Positions 11,273 through 24,355 are shown, numbered from the stretch's first letter. The stretch: 64,000 nt of DNA from Krasilnikovozyma curviuscula (GCA_014825775.1 MVAQ01000020.1:116627-180626), one strand, 5' to 3'. The notes: a model not told the origin generated them from the sequence alone. Translations and numbers: made by a program.

Positions 11273-14200
11273 CTACCTCATCAGCGTCATGAAAGAAAAC
11301 AACGTGTCCATGGCGACGTATCTGCGGCCGTTCTTCTCCAGGTACTTCCTCACAATATCAGCCATTTGCTTGAGAACTTCCAGATTGCTGGTTGCCAGTG
11401 CGTTGATTTCCGCAAATTTGGGAGTGTCTTTTGAGTTGGCGACGGCTTTGTCAGTGTCGAAGAGGGAGAAGAAGTAGAGGAGTTGATTGTAAAGCATTTG
11501 ATCGTTGTACTGAAGAAAGGTGTGACCACAATGAAGTTGATTAGTCTCAAAAGGAAGAAGAAACAGGTGAAGCGAAACACAAAGATTCACCTGCAGATGC
11601 ATCTGGCCTTTGCAGCCATCCATTAAGCATCGACGACCGTAAACACTCATCATCCTGGTAGTGTTCCCACAAGCGGCGTCATCGCAGACCATGACCGCCT
11701 CGTAGTACTGGGCAACATGCGACCGCACCTGGTTTTCAAGCTGAATAGCCAGAGATCCAGTAGATATTGATGCCATGCAGCTCGAGCACTGCAAGCCTTT
11801 CGGTGTGATGACCTGCGACATCTGCGAAAAGGAAAAGGATCAGAGACAGAGCTTGCTTTTTTCATATATTCTTTGGTGATCTCTACTCACGCCAACATCA
11901 TCTGCGTTGATTCCACTAAACTTGAAGATACTTTCACAGTTGCGACACCTGACCGCAAGAGGATCGCAGGATCTGAATCTCTCCTTGTCCGGAATCTGAG
12001 AATCAAGAGTAGCAAACTCTTTTTCCATCCCTTCACCTTCACCCGATGTCTTCGTCTGGAATCTTAGAGGATCGAGACCAAGACATTCTGCCAGTCTAGC
12101 ACGGTCGGTACCCTCGATCGGGTCACAGAGTCTCTCTACGGGAGGAAGCACTTGTAATGAGAGATAGTAATCAAAGTCTAGAGACGAGATAAAGTCAGCA
12201 GAAATTCCGTAGTCTCGCTTTAGAGAGAGAGAAAGAAGTACCAATTTTGAGTTCAGGTTGCTTCCTCAGCTCATCAGGATGATAAGCATTCTGAGCCTGA
12301 GCACTTCGAGCAGTTTTGCCATCTGCACCAAGACAGAACACATAAGGAATAACGTCACCATTCCTAGCATTACCCCCTCGGGCCTTTTGGCGGAGAGCGA
12401 CTTGGACATGAGGTTGTCCTTTGGCATCTGGATAATCTTCAGGGTCTTTGCCGAGTCGCTTTAGGATAATGAAGTCGTCGAGTGGAATCTGGTTGTTTTT
12501 GACGTTTTGTCCAAGGTCGGTGAGGTATTCGTGAATTTCAGTCACTACATCTTCTGTTGCTTTGCCACTGAGAATCTGATTAAGGATGAACCTGAAATAA
12601 AGCGAGGTGGTGGAAAGATTAGAGGAAACTCTAGACGAGCAGCAATACCAGCACACTAACCCAGAACTCTTCTTGGAAAGCTCACAGAACTCTCTTCTCT
12701 TCATATCTAAACCCTTCACCTCCATCGTCGTGCTACCGTCAGCTTTCCAGTTCATAGCGGCGTATTTCTTTTTTTGGAGGAGGAGGACACGTTGAAAGAC
12801 ATTGTCGAGATCTATTTCAAGAAGCTTGTATCGCTCATTAACCGCGTTTTTGAACATCGTGCTAATTTTGATAGCTTCTTCGTAAGTGGAAACGTTGGAG
12901 TTGACGAAGACGGAATCAGTATCACCGTAAACAACCTGCATGAAAGATACGTTAGAGCGCCTCAAAGAGAATGAAGAGGGGAAAGGTACCTACCTCCAAA
13001 GCCATACCTTCAGCCAACTCTTTTGTACTGGTAAGAATTTCTCTACCTTTAAAAGTTGTCAAAGCAGCCAGAGGTCGAGCGTAAAACCTCGAGTATTCGA
13101 AACCGAGACATCCGTACATGGAGTTGGCAGTGAGCTTGAGGGCTTGCTGTCTAATTTCCCACTGCGCCATTTGGAGTGGAGTAGCGCTTTTATCCTTCAT
13201 GAGACCTTTGACCATTCTACGTCTGTTGACAAGCTGCGCAATGAGACGCGGAAGCGTGCCTTGAGGAAGATCAGAGGCTGGAACGTCTGGGATCTTTTCG
13301 TCACCATTTTCCTGAGAAAGAAACCTCGAAAGTTAGGTGATGATAGCACAAGGACGAAACATATTTACTCACATCAACTTCCATTGCAACCGAGACGGTT
13401 GTGAAATCAATGTTGTACTCCTGGATGATACTGGGGTACAAACTGTTGAAGTCCATGACCAACACACACTTGTCCCACAGTCCTCTCTTTGGCTCAAAAA
13501 CAAGACCACCCTTGAACTTGTCCTTCTTTCCGCCCTTCTTCCCTCCACCAGAGCCGTTCGTGAGAGCCATGTCACCTTCTTCAGCTTCAGCTTGTACAAT
13601 AGCGATGGCCTTCTTTCCGTATTGCTTGTCAGGACAGATGTACTTTTCCTTGTGAAACTCGTGGAGCAGAATGTACTCGTTTCGCTCCGCACGACCACCA
13701 TTCAGCGTTTTGGACCTAGTTTAATGCAAGAAACTGGTCAGACATCCACTTCTTATAAGGTATTGCAATTTGACTCACCAGGAGTTACCAGCAAGGACTG
13801 TGAGCTGCTTGGTCAGTGGTAAGAGCTGGACTTTGGCTGCAATACCCATCTGCGCCCACGCATCGAATTCGCAAGCTCGGAGGAAGTGCATCAACTTGTC
13901 AGGAGTCCCAAGACCAGCATCGAAGTATGAGGGAGTGTCTTCTGGGTCGATGTTTTCTCTGTCAATCTGCAGGAGCGATGAACACATTTCGGTCAGAGAC
14001 CAAGTTGTTGATTTGATCATACTCTGAGAGATTATACCAAGTTAGTTTCGTTTACAAAAGCAGAGACAGGGTGACTAGACAGACCTTGGCGCCGTCACTA
14101 ATAAGATCCGCGACCAAACGTCCAGCGAGAAGACTTAAATTGTTACCAAATCGACCGGAGGTAGGCTGGTGACTGGTCCTCTTGTATCGCCCGAACCTAC

Positions 14201-16729
14201 TGTAAAGATTCGCTTGGATTTTAAGATTCTTCATACGAGTTAGAAGAACTTCGAGACCAGAGTTGACGAAGTCATGACCAACAATGACATCTGGATCTTC
14301 ATTGTGAATTGTATCTACAGAACAGAATCTCGCCATGTTAAGGATAAAATGATGTTGCAATTGTAAAGAATGGGCACGTACTGAGTAAATGAACGAGCAT
14401 CCCCTTCTCGTCGTTACAAGCTTTGAATCCAGTTTGACCAGGTTTAATGGGTTGAGATAGTTTTTGAAAACCTGCCGGATATCCTCCGCCGAGCGGTCGG
14501 ATAGAAGTGAGGACACTATGAGGTTGTTCCTGCAGTGGCTTAGGGTCCTCAATGTCGCCTGCACGAAAATGGGCTCGTTAGGAGCAGCAAGATATTGTTG
14601 AACATAGTGCAGCACTCACAAGACTTCCAAACTCTAGCGGATGTACAGACAACCTCTCTATGACCCTCAACGTGGTTCACAACAGTCTTGACGGAGAGCG
14701 ACATGATAGTGAGAGGAGGCATAGGCTGTTTTTCTTCCGCGACAGGTTTGATAGTTTTTGGATCAGTGACGTTGATTTCTAATTTGCACCATGACGACTA
14801 TCATGCAATCAATGAAAAGCATCAGCTCTGCAGCGCAGTGGGACTATGTTGGTCGCGAAGCTCACGTATTTGGGAGAGATCTCCACATCAGCAATCTCGA
14901 GCCAACAAGGACCCATAATCTTTCTCTTTAACACAAACAATTCGAATGCTGAAGTGTTGGTGCCGAGAACGTGAGAGAAAGTAGCGCCCCCTTCAGTTGG
15001 TACTTTGATTTGTTCCTCTGTTACGTTAAAAGCTGGTCAACAAAGGATTAATTCACCAAATGCAAAGAAATCACTCACCATCGAAACCATAAACTACTTT
15101 CATCCATTCAGTTTCACCAGATGGGATACCCTCCTGACCGAATGCGTACTTCCGCTTTACCCATTTACCCTTCCAGGAGCCAACGTTCTGTTGTTTTCGC
15201 AAACGGTCAAACTCTTGATAGATTTCCATTTGAGAAGGGTTTAGATCAGTTGGTTTACCATTTTCTGGTGTGAAAAGCAAGTAATGGAGTCAGAGACGGT
15301 CAGCAATTATTTGGCAAAGAAAACAAAATCACTCACGGAAGGTACGTTCACGCGGACAAACGTACAGATTTCTCTCGATACCTGTAATTTTGACAGCACA
15401 AGATTTCCAACCACCTCGTCTAATGTTCTTCTTGTCCGTATCGTCACCTTTATCCCAAACTTTTCCAAACAACCAGAGCACACTTCCCATTTCCAAGTAA
15501 TCCAACCAGTAAAATCTGAGCACGTCGTTAGCTTCGCCATCTTCGTCGTTGACCGTAGTCATGACGTTATAGTCAGTGACACCAGTAGCACCGGCATTGA
15601 TAGCGTTTTTGGTACGTTCCTTAGGCTGTTCTGGTTGGTGCTCCTCGGAGAGTGGGACAGACGATGTTGCGTCGACCATGAGCGCGTCTTGGAAAGAAGA
15701 CCACGAGGTGTTGTTATCGTTTTTCTTCTTCTCGGGCATTCGGTAAGATGCTCCTCCAATTTGTGGTTTCGAGTGGACTTCATCAGACTTGACTTCCGCT
15801 GCAATATAAGCTGGACGAATGGAAGCTGAGTGCGCAGAGTCACCAGCTTTGGACGTTGAGGCAAGTATAATTGGTTTCTTAACATCAAACTCATCATCTG
15901 AGTCGCCTTCGGTTTTCAATGGTGGGAGTGGGGTTGAGTTGTCGTTGTCGTTTCTACCGAAATCCATTGGATAGTCATCTGGTGCCTCAGATTTCACACG
16001 CATGCTTAAATTTGAAGGACCAGATCCAGAAGCTGTCCTTTTCGAAGGTACCCAGGCTGGAGGAACAGGATCTTTCCTCTTTCGAGAAGTTGCTGAGGTC
16101 AACATTGACTCCTCATCAATTCCGTTCAAGATATCGTCCATGAGATCCTTCTCCTTCTCGGGAGCGATTTCTTTTCGATAGGCTGAGATAGGGGCAGCTG
16201 GTCTGTTGGCCCGCTCAAGAGCTTCCTTGGTTTTGGCGCGTTTCAGTGCCAGGGCCTTCTTCTCAGCTGCGAAGGACGTGCACACCACGGAATAAGTATG
16301 TCAGTACACCATCGGACTAGCACAGAACAGCAGAGGAAATAACGTACCTTTCCTCTTTGCTCTCTCTTCCTTGGTTTCTTGGGGCTGTTCATCCTCCTCC
16401 TCTTCTTCCTCGTCGTACTCGTCTTGTCCGTCCCAATCCTCCCTACCGTCGTCGACATATCCTGATCCATCGTCGTCCTCAATGAAGTCGTCCTTCTGGA
16501 GCCGACCCTTCACAATGGATTCATACTGGCTCTCGTCTACTTCATCATACACGTCATCGTCATTGGCCTAGTGTAGAAATAACGAGACGAAATGAGCTTA
16601 GGGGGGATGGGGAGCTGGAGGGAAAACGAAGTAACATACGGTGTACTGGGAGACACGAGAAGCCGTACCAGCTTTGGTTTGTTTAAGTCTCTCTAACGCA
16701 GCACGTCTTGCTGCTGCAGAAGAAGACAT
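11273..16729 (-). CDS. POL1: DNA polymerase alpha catalytic subunit
   Basis: Replicative family-B polymerase that extends primase RNA primers. The N-terminus [17 protein letters not shown] is followed by an acidic region ([16 protein letters not shown]) and [12 protein letters not shown], resembling the Ctf4-binding box of Pol1. Polymerase motifs are all present: [17 protein letters not shown] (13.5 kb), [19 protein letters not shown] (13.1 kb) and [12 protein letters not shown] (12.9 kb). C-terminal metal clusters are visible as CRNCESIF and CSSCMAS...CDDAACGN...[10 protein letters not shown]. Ends FSFMTLMR. About 20 exons; length near 1450 residues, as expected. GC-rich MCB-like sites lie 50-70 nt upstream of the start, fitting cell-cycle control. 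Identity is certain; a few exon borders are not. Confidence 0.96.
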
Positions 16730-17086
16730 TCTTGGAATTTAGAGGGGTTTCTGTTGGGTGCTGCCTTTTTTTCTACGCGGACGCGACTCGTCGCGCGCGT
16801 CTGCAGGGAAGCTGATTTTCATTCAAATCACTGGAAAATTGTATTTTGGAAATTTTGCACCTAATGTCAGTAAATCTAAGGGTGGTCAGTTTGGAGAGAG
16901 AGAGCGGGCGTTGGGAACTCAAACGAGGCGGCCTCTTGCAAATCACTTGTTCATCAAGCCGCTTTTCACAACCAGGGATGTCGCACAATTAAATGCGTTC
17001 ATCATCATTCGTTAATCTGTAGGTCTGTGCCTTGAAAGTTCTGGCTAGAACTTGCTTCGTAACAGTGATTCGGCCGACAAATTCTC
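16730..17086. other. Intergenic spacer: POL1 promoter and TFIIS 3' flank
   Basis: No gene. Contains the MCB-like GC-rich cluster at 16774-16800. Confidence 0.65.
16774..16800. promoter_or_regulatory. MCB-like GC-rich cluster upstream of POL1
   Basis: ACGCGAC at 16781-16787 faces GTCGCGCGCGT at 16790-16800, with a further tACGCGG just before. Fungal replication genes are commonly driven by MBF through ACGCGT-type sites; here the exact hexamer is absent but overlapping CGCG cores form a near-palindrome about 50-70 nt from the start codon. The role is inferred from position and family. Confidence 0.5.
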
Positions 17087-18628
17087 TCAAGAGAACTAGG
17101 AAACGACAGGTGAGTCAGTTTTGTGGTTTCGCATAAGCATAAGGAGATACGAATTACCTTCCATCTGTTATTGCAGTTTAAACAAGTGACGAACGTCTGC
17201 GTGGAGAAGCGAAGGAGAAGGTGAGAAAGTTGAAGTAGTGGAGAACAGCAACGGGATGGCTAAACTGACCGTCATAGGTTCATCAGCACTTCTAGTTTGC
17301 ATCTGATAATATGTTGCCTTTCTAGCTCCACATTTGCCGCACTTGAACTGATCCGTTTCGGCCTGAAGGCACAATGTACAAACCAGATCCAGTAGTTAGT
17401 GGCTGCCCATGGTTTCAATGAGAATATGGACAAGCGTACATCATTGGGCTGAGCACCTCTGCTGTTGAAAAAGTTTTCAACCTCCAATTTCTTGTTGAGC
17501 GCCTGGAGAGAAGACGAAGCCATCTCTTCTTTGCTCATTCCACCTAGGTTGCGAGCTGGGATATCCCCTTGAACCACTGCGTTTCGTAGCGAAGGGTTTT
17601 GAGGCGCCTTCAGGTTTAAGCACAGTGATCTGATTTCTATCCAAACAAGTTTAAAGAGAGCGATATCAAGATCGAGGATCAAATGTGCAGAGTTGGCGAA
17701 AATAGACTTACTAGCTCTGTAATCGTTACCGGTACCTCGTTCATCGGGACCAAATGAGAAGTACACGCCGAGCTCAACATCTTGGCACCTAGATAGCAGC
17801 AGCGTCTTGGCTAGAGACAAAGACCGGATTTGATGTCAACCTTCGAGGCACTTGATCGAAGGATTCAAGCGGACCAGCAGACCAACCTGATTTTGAATCA
17901 CCTGCCAATGCATCATAAACCAATTCAACGCACTTCTCCCTAATGCTGCTCCAGATTCCAAGAGTCTCTTCATCTCCTTCAGGTGTAGTGTGCTTCACAT
18001 TGTCGCCCTTAAAAGTTCTAGGCTTAGTTGGATAAGGAATGACGATTGTTGGGTAAGGATTTTTTGAGCTTTCACCAGCTGCTGTTGAGGATGGTGCTGG
18101 ACTAGTTGCTTTAGATGATAATGGTGCTGTGTCTTCTCTCTTGACCTTCTTATTGGTACCTTCTGCAGCGTCCGTCTTAGGCGTGACTGCTGCTGAAGAA
18201 CCTCCCGCTGTGCTCCCTCCTTCCTCTTCCGCTTTCCTCTTCCTCGATGCCTTCGACTCATTCACAATCTCTTTCCAGCGAGCGATGATCTTCTGGGCCA
18301 GAGTCTTGACTCCATCCGATGACGAAGGGTTCTTCACCAGCTTGTTGATAATCTGACCCAGTTTGGTTTCCTAGCAGCGCAAGAATGGACAGGTATCAGA
18401 GTCGGATCAGATTTCTTCCTCATAGTGAAGATGTAAACAGCTGCGACGAAACATAGTAGGCCCCCCAGGAACCGGCACAACACAAGCACTCACACGCAGC
18501 AGATCCTCTCCCACGGGCACCCCTTCGAACTTCTTCAGTATCTCCTCAATCTCAGAAGATTTCTCATCCTTGATTGCCTGTTGTAACGAGGAAGCGAGAG
18601 CCCGGATCTCTTCTGGTGAAAGAGCCAT
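17087..18628 (-). CDS. DST1: Transcription elongation factor TFIIS
   Basis: Rescues arrested RNA polymerase II by stimulating transcript cleavage. Visible from the N-terminus ([17 protein letters not shown]): TFIIS N-terminal LW domain, a Lys/Ser/Ala-rich linker, the central domain ([18 protein letters not shown]...), and the C-terminal zinc ribbon with [21 protein letters not shown] and [11 protein letters not shown]. The invariant acidic pair of the RSADEP loop is present. The last exon encodes only FS and stop (17087-17097 region), joined through a GTAATT donor and CTAG acceptor. Length near 350 residues is normal. Minus strand, upstream of POL1 in the same orientation. Confidence 0.96.
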
Positions 18629-19095
18629 TTGAATGGGGAAAACGAATTTGCTGGTCAGCGGCAGCCTAGTGCTGGTGAGAAAAAAGAAAGGCGTACAATT
18701 CTGCATTTTGGTTAACTGTAAATAAAGTCGCCTCAACAAGGACGTGGGAGGACATCCTGAAGATCTGGGAGCTTTCAGAAATTCGAACGATAGAATTCGG
18801 AGAAAATTTGGGCCAGTATCGTTCATATCGCAGGACCGATGCGAAGCAAGAAGGCAACGCCAGTGAGGCGCGAAAGGTTCTAGTGTAGTATTGTACTCTC
18901 TCTGGAAAGCGAGCAGCATTTTCTTCTAGAGAGAAGCAGTAATAGTGTGTTGAACGAAGTACAGTTCTGCGACGTCGAGACTCTCGAATACACTCCATAA
19001 CAAGAGCGGTCAACAAACAGAATATCGATACAGTTTCTAATATAAAGCAAACTCTGGTGTTGCAGTTTCAGGTAAGCCCCATTCCAGATGGAGAT
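18629..19095. other. Intergenic spacer: TFIIS promoter
   Basis: No convincing gene; the open frames here lack homology and intron logic. Confidence 0.6.
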
Positions 19096-21289
19096 CTAAG
19101 CTTGTTGTTCTCCAGCTGCATTTCTCCTCTTCTCTTCCTCCATCTCCTTCTTGATCTTGAGATCGAGGTTGGGCGCGAATTTGCTCTTTTGCCTGATACG
19201 AGCACCATAAACAAAGAAGAGGGCTGGGATCGGTGCCAACAGCAGGGATATGCATCCGAGGAGTGTACAAGCCCTGATAAACCGACAGATGCGAGTAAGA
19301 CCCTATAATGTGGAGTTATCAACAAATGCTGAGAGAAACTCAAACACACCATTGAATGCCTAGATTGTTGAACATCTGGACGGTAAACAAGGGGAAACCT
19401 GCTCCAACCGCACTGAATAGATGGTATGAAGGGTTAATATCAATCTGCGATGATTCCGGATATTTCAGCTCACCTTCGAACGATTGTGTTTGCCGCTAAC
19501 CCAGAAGCAGCGTATGCCATGTACGAGTCGACAATAAATGAAAGGAAGGGCACAAAGAGCAAAACAAAAGCTGCTCCCAAGAAGGGTGTTGCCAGAGCCG
19601 GCACACTGGAGTTGAACAGCAAACTCAACTGAGAAACAATGGGTTCATCACATAAGATGGAGCGAACTTACTACCAAGGGATGTGCTCAGGCAAGAATCC
19701 CGTCCAGCCCAAGAAGAAGATACCAATCACAAGCAATGGTCCACCTAAAAATAGTCCGTAAGTCTGTTGAACACCGCAGATCGTCAGCAATCGAGACTCA
19801 CCGATCATGGCACCGGGCAGGCGATTTTCAGGTGGTGGCACTCCCTTCCATGCAGGGATCAGCTTTTTGTATCTTTCCATAAGTACCAAGTTGATTGATG
19901 AGCCAATGAAGACACCAATTCCAATTCCGATGAACACCAGCCCAGTCTTTCCATCTGAGAATCCGTATCCGTCCGTCCAAATCACAGGAAACGACTCGAA
20001 CAAGCTGTAGAGTATCCCGTACACGACCGAGATGTATATGGTGATGAGAACAAGGATGGGTTCTTTGGACAAGATGACGAACGGGCGGAGGAGAGTTGCA
20101 TCGATAGTAGCCTTCCAGCTGGTGTCAGCCTTTTCGAGCGGCGCGTAAAGGTCCTTGTTCTTCTCCGGATCCTCCTTCCTCAATCTCTTTGCTTTTTGAG
20201 AGAGAATGAATGGCGCGAATGTCTCTGGCAAGAAGAGGACGCAGAGAACCCAACAGAGACCAGCGAAGGAGAAGAGACACCAAAAGATAAACCGCCATTT
20301 AAGGTAGGACGTTGTTACGAAGCCGCCGACCAATGGACCGATTACTGGACCCATGAGAACTGCTGAACTGAAGAAAGTCATGCCTCGACCTCGGTTGAGG
20401 GCATCGTGGACACTTTCGACCAAAACATTGCCTCAGCAGTTGTAGCTAACTCGAAGTCAGGTCTGTAGAGAGCCACTCACTCAGCTATGCAACCGCCACC
20501 ATTGGTAATAGGTGAACTACTGAAGAAACCTGCGAAAAACCTGCAGACGAGTAGCGTTTGAATGTTGGGACAGAGTGCGCCTTGAATCCGCACACAGAGA
20601 TGGCCCATCAGTACCACCTTTCTATATCGAAGGCGTAGAAAGACTTACCGGGGAGCTGCAACATCCAGTAAGCAAACAGTGAAATGATGAAGATGATCCT
20701 TCGTCCGTATCGTTCAGAGAACGGAGCCCATAAGAAAGGACCGGCGACGAACCCAAGTCTAAGAGCGGAAGAAAACAATGCGGAAGATAACAAATCAGTA
20801 AGATTGGCCAACTTGGAAGGCTAAGAAAGTCGAGACGTACAGGAATAGAGAAGTACTCAGAGTTACGACCTCAACTGATATCCCAAACTCCTCAGCAATG
20901 ACCTGGTTTGCGCTCGCCGGCGCACTGGAGCTGAACGTGACATTAAGGGTAAACAAAGCGCAGAGCATGGTGACGAGCCATTTCTTGGGCATCGACATGT
21001 TCTGTGGGTTCTGTGGGTCATTTGGTCCATCCCAAGTCACTTCGTTTGGGTCTGTTTCGTCAGCGTTGTGCACCTGTTGATCTTCGTTCCGTTCGTTCTT
21101 CTTTTGGGCGTTAGTCTCTTCGGGAGGTACCATATCTTGGCCCGTTTCTCCTTCTTCGTCCGCATTATAGCTGGGAGTGGATTTGATCTTGTTGGGAGAC
21201 TTTGAAGGATTCGAGTTGGGGGCGCAGAGGGTTTCTGACGACGAAGAATGAGGCGTTGGAGTCGCTGTTTTTTCTGTTGTTTCTGCCAT
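19096..21289 (-). CDS. MFS transporter, DHA1 drug/polyamine antiporter type
   Basis: Plasma-membrane proton antiporter family that exports polyamines, azoles or other drugs. A hydrophilic N-tail of ~95 residues ends in the family hallmark VTWDGPNDPQNPQNMSMPKKW. Membrane segments follow: LLCALFTLNVTF-like TM1, motif A region GFVAGPFLWAPFSERYGRR, then the antiporter motif C region SAVLMGPVIGPLVGGFV, a charged central loop (KAKRLRKEDPEKNKDLYAPL), and the C-half through YISVVYGILYSLFESFPVIW. The C-terminal tail is charged and ends RRNAAGEQQA. 12 helices expected; about 7 introns. Divergent from the TMEM184 gene across 1.27 kb. The substrate cannot be inferred. Confidence 0.9.
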
Positions 21290-22555
21290 CGTCGACGAAC
21301 TGTCTTCCTCAAAGAGCTGGTATCAATAAGGAAAAGTAGGATTGGCCTTTGAAGGGTGTCAAGAAGCAGAGTGTCAGGATCTTACAAGTTGAGCACTACG
21401 ATTTTATTTTTGTTTATTTTAGATATTTGCTAATGACATCAGTTTGGCTTGTAATACCCCTCACGGCACCACCACGGCATGGCCAATCATCGCGCTCTCC
21501 CTTTGGCTTACATGTCAGCTTGTGTAACACCTATGATCTCCGATAGGTGATATTCCCTCGTGAACTGGCCAAACTAACGGAAAGGATTGTTCGAGAGATT
21601 GCAAAGCGATATGATTGTTTTGAAGAGATCGCCATCTCATTTTCTCGTTTTTCTGAGAAAGTTTCAATATCGATTAGAGTAGTTAAAACCAGAATGCTAG
21701 GTAGTAGACGAAAGTGTTGGAGGCTTTTCAGTGAGCTCGATGGCCCTCTGCGGTTCCTAAGCCGGGCGCCGCGATTCCTCTCGTCGGTTCAGCAACTAGA
21801 TTTCGATATCGAGCTCTTTCATCGCATTGATCTTGTAAGCTATAAAGTCTTGAGGTTCTCCCAACACTTTTCTGAGAGCTTCATAGTACAAAAATTCAAC
21901 ACAAGAGGATAATAGAACCCGAAACACCCTCCCTCCGCCCCTCGTTCTGCCATCCGACGAAGCTCACATCTCAACATCTCCCTGGGAACTTTCGAGCTCT
22001 TATTGCTCGGTTGTAATAACAGTATCTCCCCCGTCTCTCTGTGTGTGTTGCCTTGTCTATATTGACGTGAACTTGGAAACTTACAGAGACGTCTGCGGCG
22101 AAGCAACACACGTCTGCGAAAATCCTGAAACTGCAGGACCCTCCTTCAGCTCTCAACGACAACCTTTTGCACCGCAGGAGGTGAATCCCACGAACTCAAC
22201 CCAAGCAGCATGGTCCACCTCTGTAACTCAACTAATACTGTACGTCCACCCTACTAATTAGGATCGAAGACGAGTCAAGAGAAGCCAAGCCTTCCTTGTG
22301 GCAGGACTTCGCTGACGTATAATTTGCCTTTTGGCTTAATTGGATTGCATACCATTTGTTTTCATCCAGGCTGATGTAGCCCAATACGATTTCTGGTCTT
22401 TTACTGATGGTAACAAATCAGCACACGAGATGTAAGCATACCCAGCTCTTCCGTCGAGTTAGACATAGCATAGCAGTGTCGGATGGCGGAAAATTCTGAC
22501 GCCCCCTCCTTTTGCTTCATCTTTTGATGCTAACGCCTGCCTTGGCTCTCGGTTG
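21290..22555. other. Long divergent intergenic region
   Basis: 1.27 kb between the starts of the MFS gene (-) and the TMEM184 gene (+). Open frames at 21547-21912 (+) and 21840-22109 (-) have no recognised domain. A non-coding 5' exon of the TMEM184 gene may lie here (ATG at about 22210 followed ten codons later by GTACGT), but this is not supported by homology. Confidence 0.5.
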
Positions 22556-24355
22556 ATGGGACAAATTGTTGATCTGCTGAACAGTGGTTGGGAAATTTCT
22601 GGAGCTTGTGCTGCTGTTGTGAGTATCACTGTCCTGCTCGATTTGGATCGTACAGCCTCATTGCAGTGGGAAGGGATTCGAGCCATGGCGACGTCTTCGC
22701 GACGTGATCGAGCCCTTCAAAACCCTCAGGTGTCTATGAGTACTGCTTTCAGAAGTATCAATGAGCTGGAGCGCGATCCTGTGCCATATCAGCGTAGCTT
22801 GCACATTGTGAAGAGACCACTTTCCGCCGATCTCGTCGAAAGAGGTATTATATGACTTGCTGTTTGATTGGCTGGATTCTCTCTGCTATCTTTCAATGCA
22901 GACTACTGGTGGAGAATCTTCTTATACTGACCACTACTCTCGCTTCTGTTCCCGCCATCGCTCCGTTTCAGACAGTCCTCCTGACCTTCATTACAACCTG
23001 CGGGCACGCGTTCAACTATCGATACCCAGCACAGCAACGAAATGTTATTCGAATTCTATGGATGCCAGCCGTCTACGCTGTGATTTCATTCTTCTCCTAC
23101 AGGTGTGTACTTGGCGATCCATTCGATCATAACGCAGGTTACCAGGCTGACACCTGGACATCTCTTCCATAGATACTTCCGAAAATATGAATACTACTCT
23201 CTTGCTGAGACAGGATACGAAGGCGTCTGTCTCTCGGCGTTCCTTCTCCTCTTGGTGTCGTACGTTGGCGACACGACGTCGTCCAACAAAGCTGAGATGG
23301 CTCTTCAACGAAAAGAGAAGCTCTCCCTGCCCTTTACATTCGGGAAACTCAGGGTTCGAGCATCAAAGCCAAAGTTTCTGCACATCATGAAGTGGAGTGT
23401 CCTGCAATATGTCATCTTCAGACCACTGCTCTCGATCATTGGCATCATCTGCGAACATTATAACGTGCTCTGCTCTCAAATGTACTCTCCTTACTTCGGT
23501 GAGTAATTTCTTTGTTCTTCTTCTGTCGTATAGTTGGCTTGTATGTGTCAATGAGCGTTATTATCAACTGTGGCTTACATACATGTGTCTCTCGCTATAG
23601 CTGAGGTCTATCTCGACGCATTCGACTTTGTGGTCATCAGCATCGCTTTGTATGGCCTGGTTGTTTTTTACCATGTTGTGAAGGTCGAGTTGAGGGGTAG
23701 GAAACCGTTGGCCAAATTCTTGTCCATCAAGATGATCGTTTTCTTCACTTTTTACCAAGGTGCGTTTCTCAGTTTGGTTTGACATTTTCCTTGAGGCTTT
23801 TATAGAAAACCAGTGTCTATATTTTTTACTAACTTTAGTTTTCTCGCTCTCATTCGTCCAGGTTTCGTCTTCAGTGTGCTCCAAGACTACAACGTCATTA
23901 AAGGCACTGAGTACTGGACCGCAACCAACGTTTCCGATGGGCTTCAAGCCCTTTGCACATGTATCGAGATGGTCATCTTTGCAGCAATAATGATGTGGGC
24001 TTTCACTTGGAAGGAATACGATGCCGATAGACTCAGCTACGAGCATCAGAATAAAGGAAACCCACTGAGGGCTATCTGGGACGCTCTCTGGCCAAGTGAT
24101 TTCGCTTCTGAACTCTACCACTCAACGTACGTCTTTTGGGTCAGATAACGAAGAAAGAAAACAACTTGCTAATTAAACAACTTCGTTTGACTTCGACGCC
24201 ACAGTGTCTTCTTTGTCGATTTCATGAGAGGAAAACCACATACTCGTGGTTCTGGTTTCAATGATAGAATGGAGGCAGCTCTTGGTGAGAAGGACGACCA
24301 TGATCTTTCAGAGACGCGTTATCTCGGTAGAGGCTCACCCGACGAAAGAGCTTGA
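22556..24355 (+). CDS. TMEM184 / DUF300 (organic solute transporter alpha-like) seven-helix membrane protein
   Basis: Belongs to the Ostalpha/TMEM184 family of eukaryotic membrane proteins of uncertain transport role. The start MGQIVDLLNSGWEISGAC puts helix 1 near residue 12; splicing 22619-22971 then yields ...CGHAFNYRYPAQQRNVIRI, the family block after TM1. Further blocks: AVYAVISFFSYRYFRKYEYY, KFLHIMKWSVLQYVIFRPL, FYHVVKVELRGRKPLAKFL and SIKMIVFFTFYQGFVFSVL. The tail ends RYLGRGSPDERA. A donor GTAGAG in the last exon joined to an acceptor at 24504 would change the last residues. An alternative splice at the first intron keeps frame and adds about 75 residues. The start is moderately sure. 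Confidence 0.85.

Noticed and set aside
21547..21912. 121-codon plus-strand frame in the divergent spacer
   Set aside because: No domain or splice logic, and it lies where promoters of both flanking genes are expected.
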